Shown: positions 22,809-35,446 of the stretch, in pieces
Numbering within the stretch: the stretch's first letter is position 1
Layout of the letters: the number at the start of each line of letters is the position of its first letter
DNA from: Fomitopsis serialis
Taxonomy: Eukaryota > Basidiomycota > Agaricomycetes > Polyporales > Fomitopsidaceae
Assembly (NCBI RefSeq): GCF_022376445.1
Contig: NW_025955265.1
Coordinates: forward strand, 1 to 47,715
Reading direction: 5' to 3'
DNA length: 47,715 nucleotides
Made by a program: the position numbers and the translations under genes
Notes under the pieces: generated by a model
The model's database searches: none
The model's input: the letters and a program-made list of their open reading frames with translations, nothing else
What the model was told of the DNA's origin: nothing

Positions 22809-24226
22809 CTAGAACGACGTATGATACGCACGTTGAAGAGGAGAGCAAGGGAGCTAGCAGCCTTGGTAGCAGCGACTCGAACGACTCACGGCTCGGCTCT
22901 GCGGGTGTACGCGCGGCCGTGCAAGGGGACAAGAAGTCGTGACCCCCTTCAATGCGACCAAACACAACTCGAGGCACATGCAGGCTCAAGCGCATGCATA
23001 TGGGCACTCTGTACTACTAGCACGGATATGCCGATCCACCGGCTCGGTATCTTCTAACGAACGCAATGTCATTCGTCCCCATGTCGTCCCCCTTGCGCTC
23101 CTGCTCAATCCCCGACCCTCGCAGCAGTTTGGGCTCTCGAATTCGCTGAGCACAGCTGATAGGTCTCAGGATGACTACGAGGCTGGTCAGCGACTCGGCC
23201 CCTTTGGGCGTATGCTAGTGTGGGTGAGCTGACTCGTCACTTGACAAGGGTGGAGCGTCTCACCCGTTGGCATTCGTAAATTTCCGTACCCGTGGCTTTG
23301 TGACGCGGCAATCCGGACTTTTCGCCAAAAACGTACGTATGGTTTTGGGGCTTTGGCTATGATGCGGTCAAGCGCTGAACAAGCGGTGGTCAGTCCGGCC
23401 AACAAGCTCCAACAGACAAAGTATACGCGCGACGACGCCGCCGCTACACGCGCCGCCGCAGGCCTTACGCGTAGCGACAAACGAAACAGTGAGACGCGAC
23501 CCGAGCGAGAAGGACGGTGGTCCTCCATGATGAGATGGGCATGCAATAGAAGTCTGACCGGGGCGATTTCGCCCCCGGACACCCGCTTCTGTGTTGATGT
23601 CTGCACTGGGAGGTCTGGCCCGTGGGCGATCGGCGGCCATGGTCGATGGTCGTGCTGCGGAGAGGGGTCGTGGGTGGCGTGGGCACACTTGGATGCGACT
23701 CGTAGGTTGCGAGGCTTCCCACTGGCAGCGAACGGACATGGGGAGGACGGCGGAGGAGGCTCCTCGTCACACGCGGTGTGTGTACTTAGGATTCGTTTCA
23801 CGTTCACGTTGCGCTGACCGACGAGATCGACAGCCGCCTCTGCCCCCTCAGCTCAGTCAGTGAGTCAGCCACCTGCCGGGGACAAAGCCAGATACGGTCA
23901 GAATGCATACCAGAAACGATGTGACTAACTTGACTTGCGGCTAGCGTACACGCGCAAAACAGGGGGTGAATGTAGTCCGGAGCCATGGTGCGCCGCCATT
24001 CAATTGGAACTGTGTCGGGCAGTATCACGCCTTTGTTGTTTCCGCGTACGGCCAGTGGCAGTGTCGCCGAGATAGCGGTACGCGTCTGTGTGCTTTCCCT
24101 CCTCTCTTTTCGGGGTCAATGGAACCTCCCGCCAGCTTACGGTCGCCGGTTTCGCGATCCTTCTGCGCAGTCAAGTCGCGTCGCATTCGTGACCGATGAG
24201 TCTATCTAGCATTTTGTTCCCTTGTC
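22809..24226. other. Gene-poor region, no gene recognised
   Basis: The long minus-strand frame around 23187-23807 has compositionally odd Arg/Ser/Pro-rich translation and no domain; I do not call it. No RNA gene was seen. Confidence 0.5.
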
Positions 24227-24477
24227 TTACAGCTAGGTCCAAATCGTTGGGCCCCGCACAGAAAGTGCGCATAGGAGCGGGGGTCGTCGGACGTTGGTAT
24301 TTGGCGATCCGGACACTGTGCCGCTCGACCTGGGCCGCCTAGCCAAGGTCGCGGCTGCCTGGCTCAGCCTGGCCGTCAAATTCCGCTGCGCTCGGTGTGA
24401 TCCCATATCAAACCCGCTGGACTCCGCCTATGTGCGTTTGAAAGGCGCGGGGCCCAACGATATGGACCTAGCTGTAA
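24227..24477. mobile_element. MITE-like element with 31-bp inverted ends
   Basis: The left end 24227-24257 begins ttacagctaggtcc and ends cgttgggccccgc. The reverse complement of 24447-24477 matches it over 31 bases with one mismatch. Looser similarity continues inward (gtgcgcatagg against acgcacatagg). The total is about 251 bp with no open frame, and no target duplication is evident. A related fragment lies at about 37312-37395. Confidence 0.7.
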
Positions 24478-26625
24478 TGAGTCGATGTTCTGTACCGCCG
24501 TCATTCCCGCGAAGGTTAGGCGCAGCCTCCTAAGCGGCTCACTTTTGTTAAGCCAGCGGTCTTCATGACCCGCAGTGGGCCATTGGAATCGTGTTTGGAG
24601 AAGCGATTGGCCCCGTTGCGAGCCTGAAGGCTGAGGCATCCCCGCCGGCTTGTACGTACGTCATGCGCTCCTCCGCTACGAATCTGCGACATTGACGGGT
24701 CTCTGCATTGTCTCTTGCAGAATCAAGTCGTTCACCGGTTCTCGGAACCACGCAGATTGCGGTGCGGCGGTGCACCGCGCAGTAGTCGCTGATCGTCCGC
24801 ATGCGCGCAGCCAGAGCCAGACGGCTGTCGGCGAGTGTCCGAGCGAACCCCGAACGAGCTGGCGGTGCTGCTGTGGCGGATCCGGCGTCTCAGTGTTCCG
24901 GCGGACGAACGAGCGAGGAGAGGTGACGACGTGCGTCAGAGATCTGGAAGGATGGTGTTCCTGGCGCGATGCGAACGACGAGCCTGTGTGCTGCGAGGCA
25001 CTGACTGGTGTTTATCCGACTCCGGGACCAGCATCGCGATTTGCTATGCTGTGTGTATTGACATCCCCGTCTAGTCTCCGTTGCAGACCATAGTTGCCGA
25101 CAAGCGTCCTCCCCGTCACATCAGTACGCCAAGTCGTCGCCGATGACCACGCACCGTGTATCGCGGATTTGGGCCGTATCTGGCAGTAGGTTTGTGCCGG
25201 GGCAGCCTGCACGACTTTCCGCTGCCCAACAAATCTCGCAACAACAACGTCGACAAAGTTGTTGACGCGTAGGCGTAGGACTGTAAGCTACATTGAACTT
25301 CACACGATCAACATTGGAAAGCAGTCATGGCGCACGTGGAATAACAGGGAATAACCTTCACGGCGGCGTTGTGAGTAACACGATCCTGTCAGATCCTGTC
25401 ACGGAATCGGCGATCGCGATCGCGCCACTGACGGGGATCTTGATTCATGTGGCGACACGGGGGAGGCGCGCACAGCGGCGGCAGTGGCTGCCATGGATGA
25501 CGGCCTGCAAGTCCACCGAGCCCCGGGCCTGGCCTCCGAGATCCGTCCTGCTAAGCGCGACGCGGGGCCATCGCCTGTCGAGGCCGCCGCGAAGATTGTT
25601 AAAAAACGAGACAAGTTGCAGCACGGCCTCTGGGCATCATCATTGCACACGTTTCCTTTTTTTGGTTCCCTTTATTGTCCGCGAGGGCCGGGCCCTATGT
25701 AGACAATGATCTGGCACTACAATGAGGTACGTGTAAGTGGTCTGTCGGAGTCAGGCTGAGCATGCGCTCGTCGCCGGAGCGAGAGCGTCATGCACACGTT
25801 CAATATTCAATGACCGGCGTGTCGCGCTTGTCGTGGGAAGGCCGGATGTACATACAGCAGAGAGGCCGGAATGTGCTCCGGGAATGGGGCCGGTGCAAAG
25901 ACTTCCGGAGGGAATCCGTGCTTCGCGGATTGGGTTCACTTGCAATGGCTGTGCTGCGATGGCACATCACTGCAAGCAGCTGCAAGCCCACGCGAAGCTG
26001 CGCTTCCCAGACGCCTCTGCGGCCTGAATCTGACTGTCACGCGCCTATACCACCCACACGACGTTCCGCGGAGCATGTCCCAAGGGAAGCGACCAGAGGT
26101 GCGTACTGCGCCAGACTGATCGCGGACACTAACAGAGTCTGCAGTGCGTGAGACACACTCCCGACGCGGACGGGGTGCGCCGGCGAACGTCGAAGGGCCG
26201 CCTGTGCTGCGAAATGGGGCAAGCTTGAGGCGGGAAGGCGCCCGTCGGCGGACGATGACTTAGCGGCGTCGGCGACTTATTGTCTCGGCGGATGAATGGG
26301 AATCAGATCGCGGGCCCTCCGCCGGGCGCCTGTGCTGTCGAGCGGTCAAGACAGAAGACGCGACGAGGAGGACGCCTGCTAGTTCTGAGTCCGACAAAAT
26401 CTCCTCGCTGGGCGGGCTGCACATCCTCGCTACGCTGCCTGCTGCCCCCGTTGGCCACTCCATCATTATCTCCGCGAATCGGAATAGGGCTTGTCTGGCT
26501 TTCCCCGAGAAGCACGGGCCGATCTAGATCACATATGCTCACCACCCAGCGCGCGCGAACATAAAGCCACCCATCCAAACTGCACATCTACATACGCAAC
26601 ACCGACACACCCCAGCACCGCTCTC
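24478..26625. other. Gene-poor region upstream of copy B
   Basis: No convincing gene. The last ~70 bases before 26626 are A/C-rich with an ACATAAAG box near 26558 that may serve as the promoter core of copy B. Confidence 0.45.
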
Positions 26626-29511
26626 ATGTCAAACAACGAGAGTGACAGCAGCACCAGCCAGGCTTCGGGCTCGAAGACGAAACCCCGGGCCCCTGCGAGA
26701 CCGTAAGTGCCGGTCGTGGTCAGATTGACTCAACTCTCACTCTTTCGCCACTCCCCCACAGTCGCGGTGCCTGCATGCACTGCAAATCGCTCAAGGTCCG
26801 CCATAAGTTCGGTGGCCACAGTCCTTCACTTGACATGTCTTAGATCCGCTGCGACATCATTCCAGACGAAGATATCTGCGTCCGATGCAAAGCCAACGAC
26901 TTTGACTGTGTCTCCTACGGCCGCAAGAAGCGGCGTCCAGCACCGTCAGTTTCCCTCCCGTTCCACGTACAGCAACACTAACCCGTTCGCTCAACACAGA
27001 GCACACGAAGAGCTGCAACAACGCGCGTGCTCGCAAGATGTCCAGATACAGGCACTCCTCCGCAAGCTCGACGAGATAAAGTCGCTCACCAAGATCCGCT
27101 ATTGGATCGCGCAGGCGCAGCAGGAGACGGAGGCTCTCCAGACAGGGGCGCGAAGGTGTCTGTCTCCGAAAGTGAGTGGGTGGGTGGCGAGTGGGGACTG
27201 CGAGCCCAAGGTGAACGGGTGGGTGCCGCGCGCAGAGAAGGACATCCCCATGAGCGTACCGAGGCCGTTGACCCCTGTGCCGTCGGGTGAGTGGTGGCTC
27301 CTCCCGAGGGAGAAACGACGCTGACGGCGAGCGTTTGGTAGCCACAAATCCGAAGTGGCCACCCATCCTGAGGTGTGGGCTGTTTGGCCCGCAAGAGGTC
27401 ACAGACCTGTTCAAACTGTGAGTCGTGGCTTCTTGCTGGACGGCGTGTACCTGATCAGTGCTACCCGACTAGGTTCTACTGCAAGCTCCATGTACGTGTC
27501 GCGTGTTGGACGAAGCGTCAAGTGTACTAATGCTCTCCCTCCGACAGCCATCCTTCACTGTCCTGGATCCCGCCCTCCATACGCCCCAATACCTCATCTC
27601 CACATCCACCCTTCTCTTCACCAAAGGTGCGCGTTCTCGTCGTATCTGCCGCCCAGCCCGCTTATCCTTTCCTGTCTCCGCCAGTACTCTCCATCACCTC
27701 CCGCTATTGGACGCACCGCCCAAAGCTCCACCAGCTCGCAGCGACGTACGCACATGAAGCAGCGACGGAGGCCATCCGCGAAGGCCACTACACCATCGAG
27801 ACCTGCCAAGCGTTCACCCTCTCCACCGGCTTCCCCGCGCCCCGCCAGCGCTTCTCAGAACACCGCGCATGGCTGCTAACGGGGATATCCATCCAGTGCG
27901 CCTGCCCGCCTCTCAGCTCCCCGCTGCCGTACTGACTCGCCCCGCAGGATCCTGCAGGCCCTGAAGCTGAACGCGCCCCCGCCGGCGGACCTCCCCGAGC
28001 GCGAGCGGCTGAACCGCATCCGGACGTGGTTCCAGGTGGTGTGCATCGACGCGTCGGCGTCCGTGCAGCAGGGCAAGGCGCCCGTCCTGCAGGGCTCGGA
28101 CTACGTCGCGCGCGCGCTCCCGGCGTGGTACCGCTGCTCGCCGCTGAACTCGCCGTACGATGTGTACCTGTGCGCGTTCACGGACCTCGCGCTCCTCGTC
28201 GCGAAGCTCTGGAAGGCGATCGGCGCGGACAGCTGCGACCCGGATCTCGTCCAGGTGAGTCGGCGGCCGCGTGCGCGTGCGTTCGGGGCGGGTGCTGATG
28301 GCGGTGTGTGGTTGTGGAGGACGTCGATGTGATCGCGACCGTGCTGGAGTACCACCAGAGGATCGTCGTGAAGTTTGCGGAGTGGAGGGAGAGGGAGGCG
28401 GAGCGCTCGCAGGATCCGTCGGGTGCGTCTTCCTGCGCCTTCGCCGCGACGCGCGCGACTGACTGGTGCCCGTGCAGCTACTGCGCAGCCTCAGCATGAA
28501 ATGCGGTTGAAACTGTGAGTAGCGGGTGGTGCGGATGCGCTGGGAAGCTGACGGGATGTTGCAGGATCGCGAACGCGATGAAGCTCATCGTCCTCGGCGC
28601 TGGCTTCCACTATTCTGTCAGGCACGGGCAGGAGCCCCATCCTGAGATCCTGCGCCTGGTGCGTATGCTGTGCAGTGCGCCCGTAGCACGAAGCTCATCT
28701 TTTGTCTAGTCAATCGAGACCGCGCTGACGTGTGTGCGCGTACACATCGAAGAACTGTATCCCGCGGGTGTCCTCGGGACCCTCATCGAGGTGAGGCTCC
28801 CGCACCTGCAGCGAAGGCCCCGTCTAACAACGTAACGTAGCCGCACTTCCTCTACGTGACATACGCCGCAGCCTTCCTCGTCAACGTGTGTAGCTCGCCT
28901 CTTCGTCTAGCGCCCTGACGAACTTACCCCAGCTTGCCCAGCTCCTCAAGGCAAACTACACCCCCCTGCTCGACCCCGTAACTCGTACAACCATCCTCAA
29001 GGAAGTGCGCGCGCTCATCGGGGTCTATCTCTCCAAGGATGTCGCGCTCGACCGCGCGCACCCGCCCGCCGTCTACGGGCGCTTCCTCGCCGCGCACCTC
29101 GACCGCATTGTCGACGGGCAGGAGCTCGCGCGCACGCCGCAGCTGGGGCCCGAGGACGTCCCGCTCCCGCCGGACATGTGGGACTTCCCCGGGATGCCGC
29201 TCGAGCTGGGCGGCGGCGCGCAGCACCCGATGCCCTTCGTAGACGGCGGCGCGGGCGGCGACCTCTGGCAGGGCGCGGACTTCTGCTTCGAGAACTTCGT
29301 GACGGACGTGAACGCGCTGGGCCCTGTGCCGGAGGCGTGCGGCGAGCCGGGCGGGCTTGGGCTTGGGCTCGTGCCGGCGCTGGCGGGGAACCCGCTCGAC
29401 GAGCAGACGTGGTGGGCCTCCTCCGCCCCGTGCCCGCCCCTGTTCGACCAGTCCGCGCTCGACTTGGCGACGTTTGCGATGGACGAGGCGTATTTGCAGA
29501 TGGGGTGGTGA
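26626..29511 (+). CDS. Zn2Cys6 fungal-specific transcription factor, copy B
   Basis: Exons: 26626-26702, 26762-26795, 26844-26944, 27000-27286 (perhaps split), 27342-27417, 27473-27491, 27548-27626, 27685-27895, 27948-28254, 28320-28422, 28478-28514, 28565-28658, 28710-28790, 28841-28885, 28933-29511. All phases agree and the model gives 709 residues. The zinc cluster has Cys at ~30, 33, 40, 49, 52 and 59 (CMHCKSLK ... CDIIPDEDICVRC). Next comes a coiled coil (QDVQIQALLRKLDEI) and the regulatory core (AFTLSTGFPAP, RLNRIRTWFQVVCID, CSPLNSPYDVY, YVTYAAAFLVN). The C-terminal tail is acidic and Gly/Pro-rich. Exons 2, 3 and the 19-, 79-, 103-, 94-, 81- and 45-nt exons match copy A in length. Inside exon 4, 27172-27237 has a GTGAGT donor and an AG acceptor and is frame-neutral (66 nt). 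Splicing it would give 687 residues and 16 exons as in the paralogues. GC content is visibly higher than in the other copies. Confidence 0.9.
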
Positions 29512-30192
29512 TGCGGATGTGCTGTGTGGAACTTACTCGCGTGTATTTGTTAATGTGTAGCATACTAATCTTCGTTGTCGTCGGGCTCGCTGTATTACGC
29601 TACTCCATCCCGAGTCTATAGCCATAATATTGCCTGAAACAGCGCTGGGGCTGATTAGCTCGTGCCAGTCATAGAAGTCCGAATAATTAGTACGTACCCC
29701 ACTCTCATAAGTATATCGTCGGTTGATCGTCGGTATCGATTTGGTCGCTCAAGCTCTCTAGGACTCGCCTCACTGTACTCATGTACGTACGCAAAGCAGC
29801 CTTGCCTAAATGGCAATTCGATAGTTGCGTCTGCCGCCCATAGCGTCGCCCGCACGATTGGACGAACCGTATGCGGTCCGAGTAAGTGGTATGGAGCACA
29901 GCGTCGGCGACGCTGCAGCCTGTGAGCCCTCAGCCAGCCCGATATCGAGAGCACCTCCACCAGACACCCACAAGCGTACCGAACCCGCGCCGCGGACCTG
30001 CAGCTACATACCTGCAGTCCTCGAGGAATGCCAGGGTTAATCAAAATTTGACAGATGGGTCGAATGCATATGGAGCAGATGATGAGACACGGCCCGGAGT
30101 GGATCCAAGGCTATACATATGTTCGTGCGTTCTCCGAGTCATCACTGCAACATCGGTCGCGCTGAATCGTGGCCTCCTGCACCCCCTCCTTC
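29512..30192. other. Convergent 3' region between copies B and C
   Basis: The two genes end tail to tail. The part from about 29900 is the 3' flank of copy C, homologous to about 6945-7215 downstream of copy A. The rest shows no feature. Confidence 0.55.
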
Positions 30193-32355
30193 TCACCAGG
30201 TACCCTCGTCCACAGGGAATCCGTGCCAAGTCGCAGCGGGCGGCGCAGGATAGGCGCTCTCCTGATGTGTGGTGATGTCCACGACAAACCGGTCGAAGGT
30301 GAACTCGGCGCCTTGCGACGTCTCTATGTCTATGACATGACTGGAGCTGCCATGGTTCGCTGATGCGGCGGCCGGCATCCTCGAAACGTTGCTCTGGGTC
30401 GGCGTTGATGGGTGAGCGGCGGGGTCGTCCGCGAGGCCTTCCCCTGCGGTCATTTGGTCCAACAACGCCTCGAGAAAGGCAGCATAGACGGCAGCGAGAT
30501 GGGCCCTGTCGACTGCCACGTCTCTGGAGTTGAAAAGCTCGATCAGGGAGCGGACTTCGCGGAGGATGTCCACACGGACAGAGCTTTGAAGCAGAGGAGC
30601 CAGGCAGGGGCGCAGTAGCTGCGATGGGTGAGCTGTGAGGATATTTGCACGAACGGCTGCACTTACGTTGATGAGGAACGCTGCCGAGTACGTCACGTAC
30701 ATGTGATGCGGCTGGAATGCGGCTTCAGCGCTGGGTCGATCTAAGTAGTTGACGTGCCACAAACCTCGATCACGTAGCGCAAGGTACCCGTGGGGTATAT
30801 GTGCTCGATGTCAAGCTTCAGGACGTGGCGTGCCGCATCGATTGCCTGTGTCCACATATGAGCACAGGGTAGGCATAGACAGGGAGCAAAGTGACGAACA
30901 AGACTGAGCAGCTCCATATTGGGGTGAAGCATGCGCTTTACAGAATGCTGGAAGCCCACGCCCAAAACTGTCAAGCGTAAGGCGTGTCCGAGACTGCAGC
31001 ACACTGTGAGTTCCATGCTTCTACGACACATAGACACGACATACAAAGCCAACTTGGGGTCGCGATGTGCAGCGACTGCATAGAGATCGTCAGTTGGCGA
31101 CGCAATAACACTGGTTGTCCGAGACATACCAGAGGCATCTCTCTGATGCTCAGCAATGCGATTTTTCCACACCTCGATCTGGTTGCATACACTGCGATGA
31201 TATCCCAGTACGGTTTCGATGACCTCATCATCCTGCAGTGAAAACTGAAATCCTGGACGAAGCCGGGCGAGGAGCGGAGCTGCCTACCTCCTGGGAGTTC
31301 ATGCTCGTGTGCCCCATAGGTCCCCACAAGTTCGACACAAACAGCATCAGGTCCGCATAGGCACTGCAGTAGACGTCGTACGGCGAGTTGAGCGGCGAGC
31401 ACTTATACCATATGTCCATCATCTGGGCGGTGAAGTTGTTCCTCTGGATCATTGTTGCTTGGCCTTTCTGGATGGCATGCGCTGCGTCGACGGAGACGAT
31501 CTGGAACCACGTCCGGAGGCGGTTGAGCTTCTCACGCTCGGGAAGGTCTGCAGGTGGTGGGTCGTCCAGCTTGAGATCCTGAGCGATTCTACGGTTGCAG
31601 TGAGCAAAGCAGACGATGATGCGGGAGTCAAAGAGACACCGAGCGTACCGAGTGGCGACCCCCATGAGCATCCGGCCCCGTGAGTCATTCCAGTACCTTT
31701 GCTGAGGGGCAGGGAAGAGACACATCAATGTGAAAGCCTGACATGTCTCGATCGTTCTGGAGCCCTCTGTGACAGCCGCTTTCACGCTTTCAGCTACGTG
31801 TGCCCAGGCAAGGTTGAAAAGCTTGGGCCGATGTGTCCATAACCGCGCCGCAATATACAGCACTGGGTCATGGATTCAGACAACGTCGTGACCTAGAAGA
31901 CAGGGTGTACTGACCGGTCGTAAAGAGTAGAGACGATCTTGACAAGACATATTCCGGGGTGTGCAATACAGGATCTAGCAGTGCGAAGGATGGCTGGGGG
32001 TAGGCGGTCAACTCGTGTAAGTGGTTGAAAGCGGAGAAAACCATTACATGTAGTTTATCGAAGTATCTGACGTGGCAGCGAAGTTAGATGTTGTGTTGCC
32101 GCGCGGTTCCGAGAGTGAGCACTCACAATTTGAATAGGGCTGTCACCTCCGCGGGTCCGAAAAGGCCACATTTGAGTATTGGCGGACATTTGAATGTCTC
32201 AAAATCTACAAGCCAGTCTTCAATCAACAATTGCCCTGCGCATTGTGCCACCGCACTGACCTATGACTGAGTAGTACGGAAGGAAGAACGAGGCAGTCGC
32301 CCTTGCCTTTGCTGCGGACGGCTCGCATGAAGGGATAGCTTCACCTCCACCAGGT

Positions 32356-32362
32356 TCGCACC
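32356..32362. repeat. Target-site duplication, left copy
   Basis: The 7-mer tcgcacc ends at 32362 and recurs at 35524-35530 on the other side of the element. The uninterrupted paralogue A has the site once. Confidence 0.85.
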
Positions 32363-32439
32363 CACCAGATGCTGGCATGCTCATGTATGAATACCTGTTG
32401 TTAGCACAAACAGGTCATACATAAATCCCAGTACTTACA
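32363..32439. repeat. Left terminal inverted repeat of the 3.16-kb element
   Basis: Starts caccagatgctggcatg and ends with the perfect inner block catacataaatcccagtac (32421-32439). Confidence 0.85.
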
Positions 32440-33084
32440 GTTCCCCTTCATGTATGAAGGCGCAGTAATCACTGCAGCCGGCGCCCCCTCGCTTCCCGAA
32501 AGGGCAGCTGCCCTTTATGGACAGCCCAGCCCACCCGGCGTCGGGGAGAGCTCGCGACGACCCTAAATAGGTCCTATCGCGCGCCCTTCCACTTTAGGTG
32601 CTGTCGCTGGCACGGATCGGGCGAATGCAGTTGTGATCCGTGATCAGCTCGATCTGACAGGTCTGTATATAGCCACAACCCATTTAGGATGGTGCCTATG
32701 TACATATTGAGATGATCCGAACATGGAGTATGTCGTGCATCATGACATACGCACCGCATACATGATACATCGCACCCTACAACTTACACTTAAGGATTGT
32801 ATATTCAAAAGCAGAGACATCCAGGACACACGCAGAAAAGGTATGTATAGGGGTTCTGTCATTGCAAAGCGAATGCACTACCATACGGCGGGGCTCGCAA
32901 ATATATTACGAGATGGACTACTACTTGTACATGTCTTTACTTGGAGAGCATCATCTGCGAGACAGATCAGCATGGTGGCAACACGGATGATGGTTTGGTG
33001 AGCATACCCTCACGAACTTTGCGCGGGACAGGAGGATGGCACGGATGTTAAGAGGCAACAAAGCATCGAACAGCAAAGACGCAC

Positions 33085-33438
33085 CATCGTGGTTTGTCCG
33101 TCATTGACATCCGCCTCGCGGATCATCTCGTTGACCTCGTTGACCAACAGCTCTCGTCTGTGCACCACCCGCATGATCAACATCGCCACTCCTCCACGCA
33201 CTGGCAGACAAGGGCACTTACCGAGGTTCGTCATGACGTGCCTGAGCTCCGCGGTGAAGATGTAGCCGTTGCCGTCCTGGTCGAAGACCTTGAGCACCTC
33301 CTTAATCTGCTCCTCGCTGTCCGTGCCGCGCATCTTGTGCGCCATCATCGCGAGGGACTCGGGGAAGTCAATCGTGCTGTTCCCGTCTGCGTCGACCTTG
33401 TTGATCATGTCGCGCAGCTCCGCCTCCGCCAGGCCGCA
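33085..33438 (-). pseudogene. Captured calmodulin fragment
   Basis: The minus-strand exon 33438-33222 encodes [16 protein letters not shown] and continues through EF-hand 2 and EF-hand 3 to ELRHVMTNL, unmistakably calmodulin. The EF-2 loop ([12 protein letters not shown]) keeps its calcium ligands. The EF-3 loop ([12 protein letters not shown]) is nearly intact. A GT-AG intron (33221-33158) follows, then 33157-33085 encoding [14 protein letters not shown]. The EF-4 loop is collapsed there (VNDGQTTM). A possible last-exon trace (KFVRV) sits near 33020. EF-hand 1 and the start codon are absent. The retained intron means capture was from genomic DNA, not mRNA. It lies on the same strand as the disrupted host gene. 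Substitutions such as E to K and F to S suggest decay. Confidence 0.9.
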
Positions 33439-34149
33439 CTAAGTGCATCCCTTCGTACACATTGACATTAGGTCCTACTTGTGGACGCGCCATTCGACAC
33501 GCTCGCCGACACGCCGTCCGACATACCCGTTAACGAGAGGGTTGGTCTGGGGTGGGTAGTTGATTAGTGCATGGCGTGGACAGACGACCAGGTGAAGCAA
33601 GCTTACCTGGTTGAATCCACTCCTGAACGTGTCTCGGTGTCTCCACTGTCGTCTTCCGCGCAGAGTGGAACATCAAAGCAGAGTAGTAGTAGTAGGGCTA
33701 CGGTAGCATTGCGAAAGTGAGGTGAACCTTGCGGGCGCCCGCGAACTCAACATTTGTGTCTGTTTGTTGTCTCACCAGATTTGGCAACCCCGATGTGCTC
33801 GGGCTGTTCTCGACCAATCAGAACGCGTTTAAAGATCCTACTTAGGCCCGCGACATATCTGCGACTCGCCTTCTGGGCGGTTTCGCACTGTGTGTGCATA
33901 TCTTAGGGATCAGTAGGGGTTAGATACGTGTGTAGTTGCATAAAATACAACAAATGAGGTGCAGTAGCAGAGCACACAGGCTAAAGTTCTCGTGTACAGT
34001 AGGGTTGTCTACCTACACTACTGTACTGGTTCTCTGAGTCTCGGTCATAAAGGGTGTTGCGGCGTCATTTATACTGAACTCGTTCTTATTAGATATATTC
34101 TTACTATCATACAAGGTCTCTATTTACAGTCTTTTACGAACCCGTCGGC

Positions 34150-35010
34150 CGTTTCTGCATGCAGGAGCAGCAGGACAGTCGCCCTGTCCGTTCGCTGTGC
34201 CCGTGTGTTGCGCGCGCACCTGCTCTGCCCGCCGTCGTGGTCACCCGCGTTTCGCTCATGCTGCTCCCTTCCGTTCGTCGGCCGTACTTGCGTGGTGGGC
34301 ATTCGCCCGGCACGCTCACGGTCGTCGTGGGTGTAGTGCTCATCCGCACTCTGAGCCCGCTCGCTTTCCCTCTCGCTCGCTCTCCCTCTCGCTCGTTCTC
34401 CCTCTCGCTCGCTCTCCCTCTCGCTCGCCTGCCCTCTCGCTCGCCCATCCACCCGCTTTCCTGCGCACCTGCTGGTGCCCTTGCCTACCCGCTCGCCTCC
34501 TTGTCCGCTTGTCTATCCGTTCTGGACCGCCCACTGGCTCGTCCGCTTGCTCTCCCACTCGTCCGCCTGCCCTCCCGCTCGTCCGTCTGCTCACCTGCCT
34601 GCGCGCCGATCTGCCCGCCTGCTCACCCATCTGCGTGTGCATCCGTCGGCTGTGTCTGCGTGCCGGGCATTCGCCCGGCGCGTTCGCGGTGGGCGTGTGC
34701 TGTCGCCTATTTACTTGCCTGTCTGCTCGCTCTCCTACTTGTCCGCTTCAGTTGCTCAACCGTCCGCTCTTCTGTCCGTCTTCCTACACGCCTGTCTTCT
34801 TGCCCGCCGGTCTGCCCGTCCGTCTTCCTGCCCGCCGGTCTGCCTGTCCGTCTTCCTGCCCGCCAGTCCACCAGCCCGTCCGTCCGCCAGTCCACCAGTC
34901 CGCTCGGCCGCTCGCGCTCGCACCTGTGCCTGTCATCCATCCGTCGGCTGCGTTTCCACGCGGGGCATTAGCCCTACGCGCTCGCGGTCGACGAGTGTGC
35001 TGTACCGCAC
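34150..35010. repeat. GC/CT-rich minisatellite-like block with three long imperfect units
   Basis: An anchor of the form ccgtcgg...gggcattcgcccggc recurs near 34297, 34665 and 34963 (spacings ~368 and ~298). A 16-bp unit (ctctcgctcgctctcc) repeats at about 34365-34445. A ~28-bp unit (gtccgtcttcctgcccgcc...) repeats at about 34790-34880. Long open frames here are by-products of composition. Confidence 0.75.
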
Positions 35011-35446
35011 GTCGCCGCGTCCTGTGGCTACGGTCAGTTCGCTCGCTCGTGTGCGTCTGGGCTCACCTCGATTTCAGCGTCGGCTACTTGCTGTCCTCGT
35101 GCCCGCTGCGCACGACGTCGGTCACCGACGCGGGATGGAGCCAGTGGAGGTCGTAAACGGTGGGCGGAAGCGCTCGCCGCTCGCTCAGCTCGTTGCGAGC
35201 TCCCGGGTTTGGCCGAAATCGGCGCCACAGGACGGCGGCGAGGGATCGTACCTGATCTCAGATGAGTAACCCCGATGTGCATCCATATGGGGCAGCCTCG
35301 CATCAGCTGCCCCGCCCAGGCCCCGCCGCGGGCGACGGGATCGGGCCACGACCGGGCCCCGGGCGTGGCTGCTATAACGGGTAACCACCGACGGCGCCTC
35401 GCTCATACATGAGCGAGTGGCAGCTCATGTATGAGAGCAAGCCACG

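Noticed and set aside
23187..23807. 206-residue minus-strand frame
   Set aside because: No recognisable domain, biased Arg/Ser/Pro composition, and other frames are open over the same span.
26626..29511. Biosynthetic gene cluster around the Zn2Cys6 regulators
   Set aside because: No synthase, oxidase, transporter or tailoring enzyme is recognisable in the window; neighbours are housekeeping or unknown.
34120..35269. Large plus-strand frames of 264-319 residues
   Set aside because: Three overlapping frames are open at once over CT/GC minisatellite-like DNA; there is no domain and no start context.
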